Positions 41,234 to 50,035 of a stretch of DNA of 64,000 nt are shown one piece after another. The stretch's first letter is position 1; each line of letters begins with the position of its first letter. The stretch is from Roseomonas sp. E05 (lineage in GTDB: Bacteria; Pseudomonadota; Alphaproteobacteria; Acetobacterales; Acetobacteraceae). Under the pieces are notes generated by a model. The model had not been told where the DNA came from, searched no databases, and saw only the letters and a program-made list of their open reading frames with translations. Made by a program: the position numbers and the translations under genes. The DNA lies in assembly GCF_030063475.1 (NCBI RefSeq), contig NZ_JASIRT010000010.1, forward strand, positions 1-64,000. Reading direction: 5' to 3'.

Positions 41234-42492
41234 CGCGTGGCCTCCTGGGGGGTGGTGACAAGGCCGGAGGCGAGGGCGGCCTCGATCTCGGCGGTGGCGA
41301 GGCCGTGCTCGGCCAGGATCTCGCGGCTGTGCTGGCCGAGGCGGGGCGCCGGGCCGCGGATGGCGCCGGGCGTGCCGGAGAGGCGGGAGGAGACGGCGTG
41401 CATGGGGAAGCTGCCCATGTCCTCGTCGGGGTAGTCGGCGAGCAGGGCGCGCGCCTTGACGTGGCGGTCGGCCATGAAGCGGGTGATGTCGTTCACCGGG
41501 CCGATGGTGACCTCGGCGGCCTCGAAGAAGGCGACGTTCTCCGCCAGCGTGCGCTGGCCGACGAAGGCGCCGATGATGCCGTCCAGCTCCTCGCCATGCG
41601 CCACGCGCTGCTCGTTGGTGCGGAAGCGCGGGTCGTCCACCAGGTCGCCGCGGCCGATGGAGCGCAGCACGCGCTCGGCCATGCCCTGGGTGGAGGCGGA
41701 GAGGCAGACCCAGCCATCGTCGGAGGTGCGGTAGACGTTGCGCGGCGCGGCGCCGGTGGAGCGGCTGCCGGTGCGCGGCTTGGTCTTGCCGGTGAGGCGG
41801 TAGTTGGCCGCCTGGGGGCCGAGGGCGGTGAAGAGCGGGTCGAGCAGGGGCAGGTCGATCACCTGGCCCTGGCCGCCATTGATCTCCACCTCGCGCAGCG
41901 CGGCCATGGCGGCGAAGGCGCCGGTGAGACCGGCGATGGTATCGGCCAGGTACATCGGCGGCAGCACCGGCTCGCGATCGGCGAAGCCGTTCATCTCGGC
42001 GAAGCCGGCGAAGCCTTCCACCAGCGTGCCGAAGCCGGGGCGGCGGGAATAGGGGCCGTCCTGGCCCCAGCCGGAGATGCGCACGATGATCAGGCTGGGC
42101 TCGATGCGCAGCAGCTCCTCGGGGGTGAGGCCCATCGCCTCCAGCGTGCCGGGGCGGAAGCTCTCCACCAGCATCGCCGCGCCGGGGACGAGGCGGCGGA
42201 TCAGCGGGATGGCGTCCTTGTGGCGGAAATCGAGGCAGAGGCTGCGCTTGCCGCGGCCATGCACCTTCCAGGCGGTTTCCACGCCCTTGACGCGCCAGCC
42301 GCGCAGCGTGTCGCCGTCGCGCGGCTCCACCTTGTCCACCGTGGCGCCGAAATCGGCGAGGTGCTGGGTCAGCGTGTTGCCGGCGACGAGGCGGGAGAGG
42401 TCCAGCACGCGCAGGCCGGTGAGCGGGCCACGGAGGCCGGGGGTGTAGTCGGCGCGGGGCAGGCCCTCGCCGGGGGTATCAAGCGGCGACAT
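41230..42492 (-). CDS. CaiB/BaiF-type (family III) CoA-transferase
   Basis: The 420-residue protein has the family III fold. It opens with LTGLRVLDLSRLVAGNTLTQHLADFG and contains the YLADTIAGL segment with the catalytic Asp. The RGKRSLCLDFRHKDA region is also typical. It would move CoA from a donor such as succinyl-CoA to a carboxylic acid. ATG at 42492 overlaps the ATPase gene by 14 bases. Coupled to an importer upstream and a lyase downstream, it probably activates the imported acid. Confidence 0.93.
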   Translation of the reverse strand: MSPLDTPGEGLPRADYTPGLRGPLTGLRVLDLSRLVAGNTLTQHLADFGATVDKVEPRDGDTLRGWRVKGVETAWKVHGRGKRSLCLDFRHKDAIPLIRRLVPGAAMLVESFRPGTLEAMGLTPEELLRIEPSLIIVRISGWGQDGPYSRRPGFGTLVEGFAGFAEMNGFADREPVLPPMYLADTIAGLTGAFAAMAALREVEINGGQGQVIDLPLLDPLFTALGPQAANYRLTGKTKPRTGSRSTGAAPRNVYRTSDDGWVCLSASTQGMAERVLRSIGRGDLVDDPRFRTNEQRVAHGEELDGIIGAFVGQRTLAENVAFFEAAEVTIGPVNDITRFMADRHVKARALLADYPDEDMGSFPMHAVSSRLSGTPGAIRGPAPRLGQHSREILAEHGLATAEIEAALASGLVTTPQEATR

Positions 42493-43573
42493 CGGCGCCT
42501 CCTCGGAACAGGATGCCGCCCGCCTGGGGCAGCCACAGGTGCAACTCCTCGCCGCGCGGCGGCTGGCGGGTCTCCAGGCGCAGCGACGCGCCGGCAAGGT
42601 CGAGCCCGACCTGCCAGAGGCCGCCGACATAGGCGCGGCTGGTGATGCGCGTCCTCAGCACCGCGCCGCCCTCCGTCACGCCATCAGCGATGCGCATCTG
42701 CTCCGGGCGGTAGGCCAGGGTGACGCGGCTGCCGGCGCTGGCGGCGCGCTCGGCCTGGACTTCCAGGCGCTGGCCATCGGCCAGTTCCAGCAGGGCGCGA
42801 CCGCCTTCCGGAGCGCCATCGACGACGCGGGCGGGGAGGAAGTTGGTGGTGCCGATGAAGTCGGCGACGAAAGGGTCGGCGGGATGGTCGTAGATCTCCT
42901 GCGGTGCGCCGACCTGGGCGATGCGGCCGCCATTCATCACCACGATGCGATCGGAGAGCGCAAGCGCCTCGATCTGGTCGTGGGTGACGTAGATGGTGGT
43001 CAGCTTGAGGCGTGTGCGCAGCTCGCCGAGCCAGGCGCGGGCGCGGTCGCGCAGCTTGGCGTCGAGGTTGGAGAGCGGCTCGTCGAGCAGCAGGATGGCG
43101 GGGTGATAGACCAGCGTGCGGGCGAGGGCGACGCGCTGCTGCTGGCCGCCCGAAAGCTCGTGCGGGTAGCGCGCGGCGTAGGGCTCCATCTCGACCAGCG
43201 CCAGCACCTCCTCGATGCGGCGCTTGCGCTCGGGGCCGGGCACCTTCCGCAGGGAGAGCGGGAAGGCGACGTTGTCAGCCACCGTCATGTGCGGCCAGAG
43301 CGCGTAGCTCTGGAAGACGAGGCCGCAGCTGCGCGCCTCGGGCGGGCGATAGATGCCGCGCGCGGCGTCGAAATAGACCGTGCCGCCCACCTGGATGCGG
43401 CCGCCATCGGCGCGGTCGAGACCGGCGACGGCGGCGAGGGTGGTGGACTTGCCGCAGCCGGAGGGGCCGAGCAGCGTGACGAACTCGCCGTCGGCCACGT
43501 GGAGGTTGACGTCGTCCACGGCGGTGACGCCGCCGAAGCGCTTCGTCAGGCCCTCGATCACCAGGTCAGCCAT
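42479..43573 (-). CDS. ABC transporter ATPase, FbpC/PotA type
   Basis: The 364-residue ATPase has Walker A GPSGCGKST (about 37-45), Q-loop FQSYALWPHMTV, signature LSGGQQQRVALARTL, Walker B ILLLDEPLSNLDAK, switch His YVTHDQ, and a C-terminal TOBE region from about 240. This group serves Fe3+, polyamines, sulfate, molybdate, phosphonates and organic acids. The permease is the single large fused type, as in FbpB and PhnU/PhnV-like systems. Overlaps its permease gene by eight bases. Confidence 0.93.
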   Translation of the reverse strand: MADLVIEGLTKRFGGVTAVDDVNLHVADGEFVTLLGPSGCGKSTTLAAVAGLDRADGGRIQVGGTVYFDAARGIYRPPEARSCGLVFQSYALWPHMTVADNVAFPLSLRKVPGPERKRRIEEVLALVEMEPYAARYPHELSGGQQQRVALARTLVYHPAILLLDEPLSNLDAKLRDRARAWLGELRTRLKLTTIYVTHDQIEALALSDRIVVMNGGRIAQVGAPQEIYDHPADPFVADFIGTTNFLPARVVDGAPEGGRALLELADGQRLEVQAERAASAGSRVTLAYRPEQMRIADGVTEGGAVLRTRITSRAYVGGLWQVGLDLAGASLRLETRQPPRGEELHLWLPQAGGILFRGGADVAA

Positions 43574-45296
43574 GCAGTTTTACCCCGAAGAGGCCGCGCA
43601 CGGCGGCGACGCAGACGGCGATGACCACCACCTGGATGGTGGCGAGCGCCGCGACCATGCCGACCTCGCCCTGTACCCAGAGCTGCAGCAGCGCGGTGCC
43701 GATGACCTCGCTGCCGGGCGCGAAGAGGAAGATCGCCGTGGAATACTCCTTGAAGAAGGAGATGAAGAGGACGGTGAAGCAGCCGACCAGCGCCGGGCGC
43801 ATCAGCGGCAGCACGATGCGGCGGCTGGTGGTCCACCAGTCCGCGCCCTGCACGCGGGCGGCGCGGTCGAGATCCGGGCTCACCTGCAGCAGCATGGGCG
43901 CGACGGCGCCGATGCCGGTCGGGATGAAGCGCATGGTGAAGGCGATCACCAGGATCCAGATGGAGTTGCGGATGGCGCCCAGGCCGGGCAGCAGCGCGAA
44001 GGCGTAGAAGAAGCCGATGCCGGCGACCACGCCGGGCACCGCGCGCGGGAAGAGCGCGAGGTAGTGCAGCGCGCCGCGGAAGCGGAACTCCGAGCGGTGG
44101 ACGATGACGGCGACGAGGCCGATCAGAGCCGTCGCCAGCGCGCCGCCGACGAGGCTGACGACGAAGGAGTTCCACACTGCGCGGGAATAGACGGGATAGT
44201 CGAAGATGCTGGCGAAGTTGCCGAGCGTCAGCACCTCGGAGACCGGGATCATCGGCGAGAGGAAGCTGGTGAAGGCGCGCAGCACCAGCATGCCGATCGG
44301 CGCGATGACGGTGGCGAAGATGTAGAGCGCGGCGAGCGCGAAGAGCGGCCAGCGCAGCGCGCCGAGGCGGAAGGGGCGCGGGCGCGTCGCCTTGCCGCCG
44401 AGGGTGATGAAGCGCCGCGTGTTGCCGAGCATGCGGTTCTGCAGCCAGACGAGGCCGCAGACCACGATCAGCATCAGCCCGGCGGCGGTGGCGACGAGGC
44501 CGTGGTCCGGCCGCGGCGAGGAGACGCCGTTGTTGAACAGGAAGGTGGTGAGCACGGTGATGCCCGCCGGGTCGCCGAAGATCAGCGGCACGGAGAGCAG
44601 CTCCAGGCCGATGGTGAAGTTCAGCACGGCGCTGTAGGCGATGGCCGGCTTCATCAGCGGCAGGGTGACGCGCCAGAGCGTGCGCCCGGTGCCGGCGCCG
44701 GAGACGCGCGCGGCCTCCTCCAGCGTCGGGTCGGTGAGGGTGGCGGAGGAGAGGCAGTAGATATAGGCCAGCGGCGCCTGCGAGACGCCGGCGATGGCCG
44801 CCATGCCGCCGAGGGAATAGAGGTTCCAGGGCGCGTCGCCGAACCAGTCCGAGGGCCAGAGCAGCGTCAGGTAGCCCGAGGGGCCATAGACCGAGTACCA
44901 GCCGAAGGAGAGCACCAACGCCGAGAGGTAGAGCGGCCAGAGGAAGAACTCGCCGAGCAGGCGGGCGAAGGGCAGGTCGGTGCGGCCGAACAGGATGGCC
45001 GCGACGGTGCCGAAGCCCTGCGCCACCAGTGTGGTGAGCCCGGCGAGGATGACCGTGTTGAGCAGCACCAGGCCGAAGCCGTCGGTCCGGGCGAGGCGGA
45101 TGAAGTTGCCGAGGGTGAGGTTGTAGTGCTCCTCGTAGAGGGCGCCGTCGAGCAGCGACTGCAGCAGCACCGGCAGCAGCGGCGCCACCACCAGCACGAG
45201 CACCAGCAGCGCGGTGCCGTACTGGATCGGCATCTCGCGCGGGAAGGCGGGCGGCGGGGCGGGAGCCGCCTCCACCCGCGGCACGGCGGCGTCCAT
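43566..45296 (-). CDS. ABC transporter permease, fused FbpB-type
   Basis: The 576-residue inner-membrane protein is two permease domains in one chain, about twelve TM segments. Each half has an EAA-type loop: EEAARVSGAGTGRTLWRVTL (about 217-236) and DRAARVQGADWWTTSRRIVL near the C-terminal half. This is the FbpB arrangement. The start is four bases after the binding-protein gene. Length is normal for fused members. Confidence 0.93.
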   Translation of the reverse strand: MDAAVPRVEAAPAPPPAFPREMPIQYGTALLVLVLVVAPLLPVLLQSLLDGALYEEHYNLTLGNFIRLARTDGFGLVLLNTVILAGLTTLVAQGFGTVAAILFGRTDLPFARLLGEFFLWPLYLSALVLSFGWYSVYGPSGYLTLLWPSDWFGDAPWNLYSLGGMAAIAGVSQAPLAYIYCLSSATLTDPTLEEAARVSGAGTGRTLWRVTLPLMKPAIAYSAVLNFTIGLELLSVPLIFGDPAGITVLTTFLFNNGVSSPRPDHGLVATAAGLMLIVVCGLVWLQNRMLGNTRRFITLGGKATRPRPFRLGALRWPLFALAALYIFATVIAPIGMLVLRAFTSFLSPMIPVSEVLTLGNFASIFDYPVYSRAVWNSFVVSLVGGALATALIGLVAVIVHRSEFRFRGALHYLALFPRAVPGVVAGIGFFYAFALLPGLGAIRNSIWILVIAFTMRFIPTGIGAVAPMLLQVSPDLDRAARVQGADWWTTSRRIVLPLMRPALVGCFTVLFISFFKEYSTAIFLFAPGSEVIGTALLQLWVQGEVGMVAALATIQVVVIAVCVAAVRGLFGVKLHG

Positions 45297-45300
45297 CGGC

Positions 45301-46431
45301 TCAGCTCACCCCGTAGACCTGCTTCCAGCGGTCGATGAAGGCGTCGTAGCCGCTGAGCATCTCCGGCTTGTAGTCGATGAAGGCGATGTTCTGCTCGCCG
45401 CCCACCGCCTTGGCGATCGAGCTGTAGGTGTGGCGGATGCCGTTGCCCGGCTCCACCTTCGGATGCGCCGGGGTGAGGCCGCCGCGGCCGAAGGCGGCGG
45501 AGCCCTCGGGCGAGGCGAGATAGTCCAGCATCAGCTTGGCGGCGTTGACGTTCCGGGCGCCCTTCGGGATGGCCATGCCGCGCAGGATGACGAGCTGGCC
45601 GTCATTCATGAAGTTCCAGCCGAGGATGCGGGCGCGCGCCGGGTCATCCAGGCGCGGCCAGAAGGTGATGGCGGAGACGAACCAGCCGGCGACGTATTCG
45701 CCCGAGGTGACCTTCTCCGTCATCGGGCCGCCGGAGCGCTCCCAGCGCGGCTGCACGGGGGCGAGCTGCTTGAACCAGTCCCAGGCCTGGTCGCCGTGCT
45801 TCTGCACGAAGCCGAAATTGGCCGAGTAGCCGAAGCCGCCGTTGTGCGCGCCGTAGCTGGTGATCTTGTTGCGCCAGCGGCTCTTGTTCTCCTGCGCGAG
45901 CTGGACGAACTGCGCGAAGCTCTTGGGCTGCTGCGCCTCGGGCACCAGCATCTTGTTGAAGATGAAGACCAGCGGATCGGCCGAGATGGTGTAGACGCCG
46001 GGCCAGGGCTTGGCCCAGGCGGGCCAGGCGGCGGCCTCGGGGGATTCGTAGGGCATCACCTCGCCGCGCCGCTGGAACTCGATCCAGCCCGAGGGATCGG
46101 CGGTGGCGAGCAGGTCGGCGCTGCGGCTGTTGGTGCCGCGCTCGGCGAGATACCGCTCGAAGACCTCGCGCGAGTTCGGCAGGTCCAGCGTCTCCACCTT
46201 GATCTTCGGGTAGCGGCGGTTGAAGCCTTCCAGCACCGGCCGCCAGTTCTCGGCGGACATGATGGAATAGACGAGAAGGCTGCCCTCCTTCTCGGCGGCG
46301 CTGACGACCTCCTGGTAGCCCTGCGGGTAGTTGGCGGGCGCACCTTGCCCGCCATTTCCCTGTGCGAAGGCGCGGTCCGCCAGGATGAGGCCAGGAATGG
46401 CCAAGGCGGAGCGGCGACCGATCCGGATCAT
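45301..46431 (-). CDS. Extracellular solute-binding protein of the Fbp-type importer
   Basis: The 376-residue periplasmic binding protein begins MIRIGRRSALAIPGLIL, a Tat-like signal cleaved near AFA (about 24). The fold is family 1/FbpA-like, with QEVVSAAEKEGSLLVYS at the start of the mature domain and WKQVYG at the end. I do not see the paired Tyr motif that binds Fe3+ in FbpA. With CoA-enzyme genes in the same operon, an organic acid is the more likely ligand. ATG at 46431 is chosen because it opens the signal peptide. Confidence 0.9.
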   Translation of the reverse strand: MIRIGRRSALAIPGLILADRAFAQGNGGQGAPANYPQGYQEVVSAAEKEGSLLVYSIMSAENWRPVLEGFNRRYPKIKVETLDLPNSREVFERYLAERGTNSRSADLLATADPSGWIEFQRRGEVMPYESPEAAAWPAWAKPWPGVYTISADPLVFIFNKMLVPEAQQPKSFAQFVQLAQENKSRWRNKITSYGAHNGGFGYSANFGFVQKHGDQAWDWFKQLAPVQPRWERSGGPMTEKVTSGEYVAGWFVSAITFWPRLDDPARARILGWNFMNDGQLVILRGMAIPKGARNVNAAKLMLDYLASPEGSAAFGRGGLTPAHPKVEPGNGIRHTYSSIAKAVGGEQNIAFIDYKPEMLSGYDAFIDRWKQVYGVS

Positions 46432-46490
46432 GCTGCGTTTCCTTCCCCGATGGAGGCCGGCGGCGCTTCCTGCCCTCGACCCCGGCGCGC

Positions 46491-46514
46491 TTTGGCGCAA
46501 TTATTGGCGCCAAT
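46491..46514. promoter_or_regulatory. Tandem dyad operator in the divergent GntR / importer promoter
   Basis: ATTGGCGCCAAT (46503-46514) is a perfect 12-base palindrome. TTTGGCGCAATT (46491-46502) is a second, near-palindromic copy immediately beside it. Both lie between the divergent binding-protein and GntR genes. Confidence 0.6.
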
Positions 46515-46573
46515 ACGCTAGGCTGGGGTCCGGTCCCGGCGCAACCCCTTTTCAGCCGGGGAACGATCATCGC

Positions 46574-47242
46574 ATGGCCCGTCCCGCCCGCCCCAAGCGC
46601 CACCTCGCCACCGAGATCGCCGCCGCCATCCGCGCCGGCGCCCATCGCTCGGGCGAGTGGCTGCGGCAGGTGGACCTGGAGGAGCGGCTGGGCGCCACGC
46701 GCTTCGACGTGCGCGCGGCGCTGGCCGAGCTGGCGCTGCGCGGGACGGTGGAGCATGTGCCGAACCGCGGCTTCCGCGTCGCCACGCCCGACCGGGAACG
46801 GCTGCGCGGCATGCTGGAGGTGCGCGCGCTGCTGGAGGCGGAGGCGGCGGTGAGCGCGCTGCCGCGCATCGACGCCGCCGCGCTGCGCCTGCTGGAGGGG
46901 AAGGCCGATGCCTTCGACCACGCCGTGGCCGAGGGCACGATGACCGAGCAGAGCGCCACCAACCTCGACTTCCATGACACGCTCTACGGCTTCGCGCCCA
47001 ACCGCGCGCTGGTGGAGGTGGCGACCGAGACGCGCGACCGCGCCCGGCTCTGGCCGCTGGTGCTCTGGCCCTCAATGCGCGCGCTGCGGCGCAGTGCGGA
47101 GGGGCACCGGGAGATCCTGGCCGCGCTGCGGGCGCGCGACGCGGCGGCGCTGAGGGAGAGCGTGCGGGCGCATATCCTGGGCTCGGCGGCGAATGATCCG
47201 GCGCTCGACACGGCGGAAGGGGAAGGGGTGGCCTCGCGCTGA
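46574..47242 (+). CDS. GntR-family regulator
   Basis: The 222-residue protein has an N-terminal winged helix (HLATEIAAAIRAG, recognition helix TRFDVRAALAEL) and an FCD domain (LDFHDTLY, GHREILAALRA). It is divergent from the five-gene importer/CoA-enzyme operon, with a tandem dyad between. It is the presumed regulator of that operon. ATG at 46574 is accepted; no strong ribosome binding site is visible. Confidence 0.87.
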   Translation: MARPARPKRHLATEIAAAIRAGAHRSGEWLRQVDLEERLGATRFDVRAALAELALRGTVEHVPNRGFRVATPDRERLRGMLEVRALLEAEAAVSALPRIDAAALRLLEGKADAFDHAVAEGTMTEQSATNLDFHDTLYGFAPNRALVEVATETRDRARLWPLVLWPSMRALRRSAEGHREILAALRARDAAALRESVRAHILGSAANDPALDTAEGEGVASR

Positions 47243-47329
47243 GGCGCGGCCTATCCTGCCCGTGCGCCCCGCAGGCCGTCGCGCCAAGAGCGGCCAGGGG
47301 CGCGAGGAAACCGCCCGAGGAGACGCGCC

Positions 47330-49048
47330 ATGCATCCGCGCCCCGTCGTCACCGCCGCGCCCACCGGTGCGGAGGCCATCCCTGATAGCCAGGGCCTCGA
47401 CCTCTATCGCGCCGACCCGATGCTGGGCGCGCTGCTCGGCCTCTATCTGCCGCCGGCGCTGCGGGCGCATCTGGAGCCGCATCTGGCAAGGCTGGGAAAG
47501 CTGGCGGGCGGCGAGCTGGCGGCGCTGGCGGCCGAGGCGGACCGCAACCCGCCGGTGCTGCACCACCGCAGCCGGCGCGGCGAGGACATCCAGCGCATCG
47601 CCTATCACCCGGCCTATCGCGCCATGGAGCAACTGGCCTTCGGCGAGTTCGGGCTGGCGGCGATGTCGCATCGCGGCGGCGTGCTGGGCTGGCCGGAGCC
47701 GCTGCCGGCGGCGGCGAAGTATGCGCTGACCTATCTTTTCGTGCAGGCCGAGTTCGGGCTGTGCTGCCCGGTCAGCATGACGGACAGCCTGACGCGCACG
47801 CTGCGCCGCTTCGGGGATGAGGCGCTGGTGGCGCGCTATCGCGACGCGCTGACCACGCAGGACCTCGACGCGCTGGCGCAGGGCGCGATGTTCATGACCG
47901 AGCAGGGGGCGGGCAGCGACATCGCCGCCACCAGCGTGACCGCCGCGCGGCAACCGGACGGAAGCTGGGCGCTGACGGGGCAGAAATGGTTCTGCAGCAA
48001 CCCCGACGCGGCGCTGGCCATGGTGCTGGCGCGGCCGGAGGATGCGCCGCCGGGCATCAAGGGCGTTTCCCTGTTCCTCCTGCCGCGCGACCTGCCGGAT
48101 GGAAGCCGCAACCGCTACCGGATCGTCCGGCTGAAGGACAAGCTCGGCACGAAGTCCATGGCCAGCGGCGAGATCGCGCTGGAGGGCGCCACTGCCTGGC
48201 TGGTCGGCGAGCCGGGCGCCGGCATGCGGCAGATGGCCGACATGGTGAACAACTCGCGCCTCTCCAACGGCGTGCGCGCCGCCGGCATGATGCGCCGCGC
48301 GACGACGGAGGCGCTGTTCATCGCGCATCGGCGCGTCGCCTTCGGGAAGAAGCTTGTCGAGATGCCGCTGATGCGGCGGCAGCTGGCAAAGATGCTGGTG
48401 CGCGCGGAGGCGGCGCGCAGCATGGTGTTCCAGACGGCGGCGGCGCTGACGCGCAGCGATGCCGGGGAGCCCGGCGCCTATGCGCTGCTGCGCATCCTGA
48501 CGCCGCTGCTGAAGTTCCGCGCCTGCCGCGACGCGCGGGTGGTCACCGGCGACGCCATGGAGGTGCGCGGCGGCTGCGGCTACATCGAGGAGTTCGCCGA
48601 CGCGCGGCTGCTGCGCGACGCGCATCTCGGCTCGATCTGGGAGGGCACCAGCAACATCGTCGCGCTCGACGTGCTGCGCGCGGCGCGGCGGGAGGGCTCG
48701 CTGGCGGCGTTGGAAGAGCACCTGCAGGGGCTGGAGGGCGTGGCGCAGGCGCTGCCGGAGCTGCCTTCCGCGCTGCAGCGGGCGCTGCGGCTGGCCGAGG
48801 CGGCGGAAGGCGATGCGGCCCTGGCGCGGCAGGCGGCGACGGCCCTCTACAACCTCACCGCCGCCGCCGCGATGGCCTGGGAGGCGGCGCAACTGCCGCC
48901 TGCACTCGGCGCGGCGCGGCTGGCGCTGGCCGGGATGGTGATGCGCCACCGCGTGCTGCCGCGCGACCCGCTGGCGGTGGAGGAGGAGGCGCCCCTGCCG
49001 CCCGCCCTGCTGGCCGATCCGGCGGCGGGGCAGGCGGGCTTCGCCTGA
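47330..49048 (+). CDS. Acyl-CoA dehydrogenase family protein (AidB-like)
   Basis: The 572-residue flavoprotein has the central acyl-CoA dehydrogenase motif FMTEQGAGSDIAAT (about 185-198), the substrate-loop TGQKWFCSNPDA, and the C-terminal block GGCGYIEEFADARLLRDA followed by WEGTSNI, whose Glu is the catalytic base. The longer N-terminal region with RSRRGEDIQRIAYHPAYRAME is typical of AidB and related proteins rather than the beta-oxidation enzymes. Those proteins bind FAD and DNA or act on unusual acyl-CoAs. ATG at 47330 follows a run ending in GAGGAGACGC. Confidence 0.92.
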   Translation: MHPRPVVTAAPTGAEAIPDSQGLDLYRADPMLGALLGLYLPPALRAHLEPHLARLGKLAGGELAALAAEADRNPPVLHHRSRRGEDIQRIAYHPAYRAMEQLAFGEFGLAAMSHRGGVLGWPEPLPAAAKYALTYLFVQAEFGLCCPVSMTDSLTRTLRRFGDEALVARYRDALTTQDLDALAQGAMFMTEQGAGSDIAATSVTAARQPDGSWALTGQKWFCSNPDAALAMVLARPEDAPPGIKGVSLFLLPRDLPDGSRNRYRIVRLKDKLGTKSMASGEIALEGATAWLVGEPGAGMRQMADMVNNSRLSNGVRAAGMMRRATTEALFIAHRRVAFGKKLVEMPLMRRQLAKMLVRAEAARSMVFQTAAALTRSDAGEPGAYALLRILTPLLKFRACRDARVVTGDAMEVRGGCGYIEEFADARLLRDAHLGSIWEGTSNIVALDVLRAARREGSLAALEEHLQGLEGVAQALPELPSALQRALRLAEAAEGDAALARQAATALYNLTAAAAMAWEAAQLPPALGAARLALAGMVMRHRVLPRDPLAVEEEAPLPPALLADPAAGQAGFA

Positions 49049-49098
49049 GGCCCGCGCGACAGGCAGCCCAGCGCGACAGGCAACAAGGAAGCGCCGGG

Positions 49099-49905
49099 AT
49101 GTCCTTTCCCGAGGTGGCCGAGACGGAGGCGGATGGCGAGACCGCCCGCATCTATGCCGCGTTGCGCGCGGCGGCCGGCATTCCCGTGGTCAACCTGATC
49201 TGGCGGCATTTCGCGGCGCTGCCGGGCGTGCTGCCCTGGGCCTGGGCGACGGTGCGGCCGGTCGCCGGCTCGGCGCTGCTGGCGGAGGGCATCGCCCGGC
49301 TGGAAGCGGCGGCGCTCGGCGCGGGCGGCGCCGCCGCCGTGGCCCTGCCGGTGCTGCCGGTGCTGCCGGACGAGGCGCTGGCGGTGGTCGAGATCTACAA
49401 CCGCGGGAACTGCACCAATCTGCAACTGCTCACCGCGCTGCGCCGGGTCCTCGCCGGGGAAGCGGCGGGCGGGGGCAGCCCGCCGGAGGCCGCGCCGCCG
49501 CCACCGCCGCTGCCGCCGACGCCCGCCATGCCACGGCTGGAGGCGCTGGAGCCGGCGGTCCGCGCGCAGGTCCGGAACCTCGCGGCGCTGCATGGAGCCG
49601 CCGTCGCCGCCGCGGTGCCGAGCCTCTATCGCCACCTGGCGCTCTGGCCCGAACTGCTGGCGCCGCTGCACGCGGCCTGCGCCGCGCTGATGGCCGACGG
49701 CACCCTGCCGCGCGGGCGTGACGCGCTGCTGGCCGAGGCGCAGGCCCTCTCCGGCCGGATGCTGCCGGCGCTGCGCCCGCCGGCCGCCTTTCCGGCAGAG
49801 CAGCGGCAGGCCGTGCTGGCGGCGCTCGACACCTTCGCCGGGCAGTTGATCGCGGAGATGGCGGTGCTCGGCCTGCTCCTGCGCGCCGCCGGCCGGCAGG
49901 GCTGA
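49099..49905 (+). CDS. DehI-like (halocarboxylic acid dehalogenase family) protein
   Basis: The 268-residue all-helical protein resembles the DehI family, which hydrolyses D- and L-2-haloacids. The internal-repeat layout is visible: each half has an aromatic block (VVNLIWRHFAALPGVLPWAWA and VPSLYRHLALWPELLAP), separated by a Pro/Ala-rich linker (about 125-150). I cannot confirm the catalytic Asp. Many relatives are uncharacterised, so dehalogenase activity is a possibility, not an assignment. ATG at 49099 is 50 bases after the acyl-CoA dehydrogenase gene and may be co-transcribed. Confidence 0.65.
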   Translation: MSFPEVAETEADGETARIYAALRAAAGIPVVNLIWRHFAALPGVLPWAWATVRPVAGSALLAEGIARLEAAALGAGGAAAVALPVLPVLPDEALAVVEIYNRGNCTNLQLLTALRRVLAGEAAGGGSPPEAAPPPPPLPPTPAMPRLEALEPAVRAQVRNLAALHGAAVAAAVPSLYRHLALWPELLAPLHAACAALMADGTLPRGRDALLAEAQALSGRMLPALRPPAAFPAEQRQAVLAALDTFAGQLIAEMAVLGLLLRAAGRQG

Positions 49906-50035
49906 GGCGGGGCGCAGCCGGCAAGGTTTGCGTTTGACACCGGCGCCGCAATCCGGAAGCCTGCCGCGCGGGGCGACGAAGGTCGCAGATGCCCGGAAAA
50001 CTTTGCAAAAAAGTAACAATTGGGAGCAGTCCGAG

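Noticed and set aside
43380-45338. A 652-codon plus-strand frame opposite the fused permease
   Set aside because: Composition is Asp/Glu/Gln/Arg repeat typical of a GC-rich antisense frame; no homology features.
42479-46431. Reading the Fbp-type ABC system as an iron importer
   Set aside because: The CoA-transferase and lyase genes overlap it, the regulator is GntR-type, and I saw no Fe-binding Tyr pair; no Fur-like box was evident.
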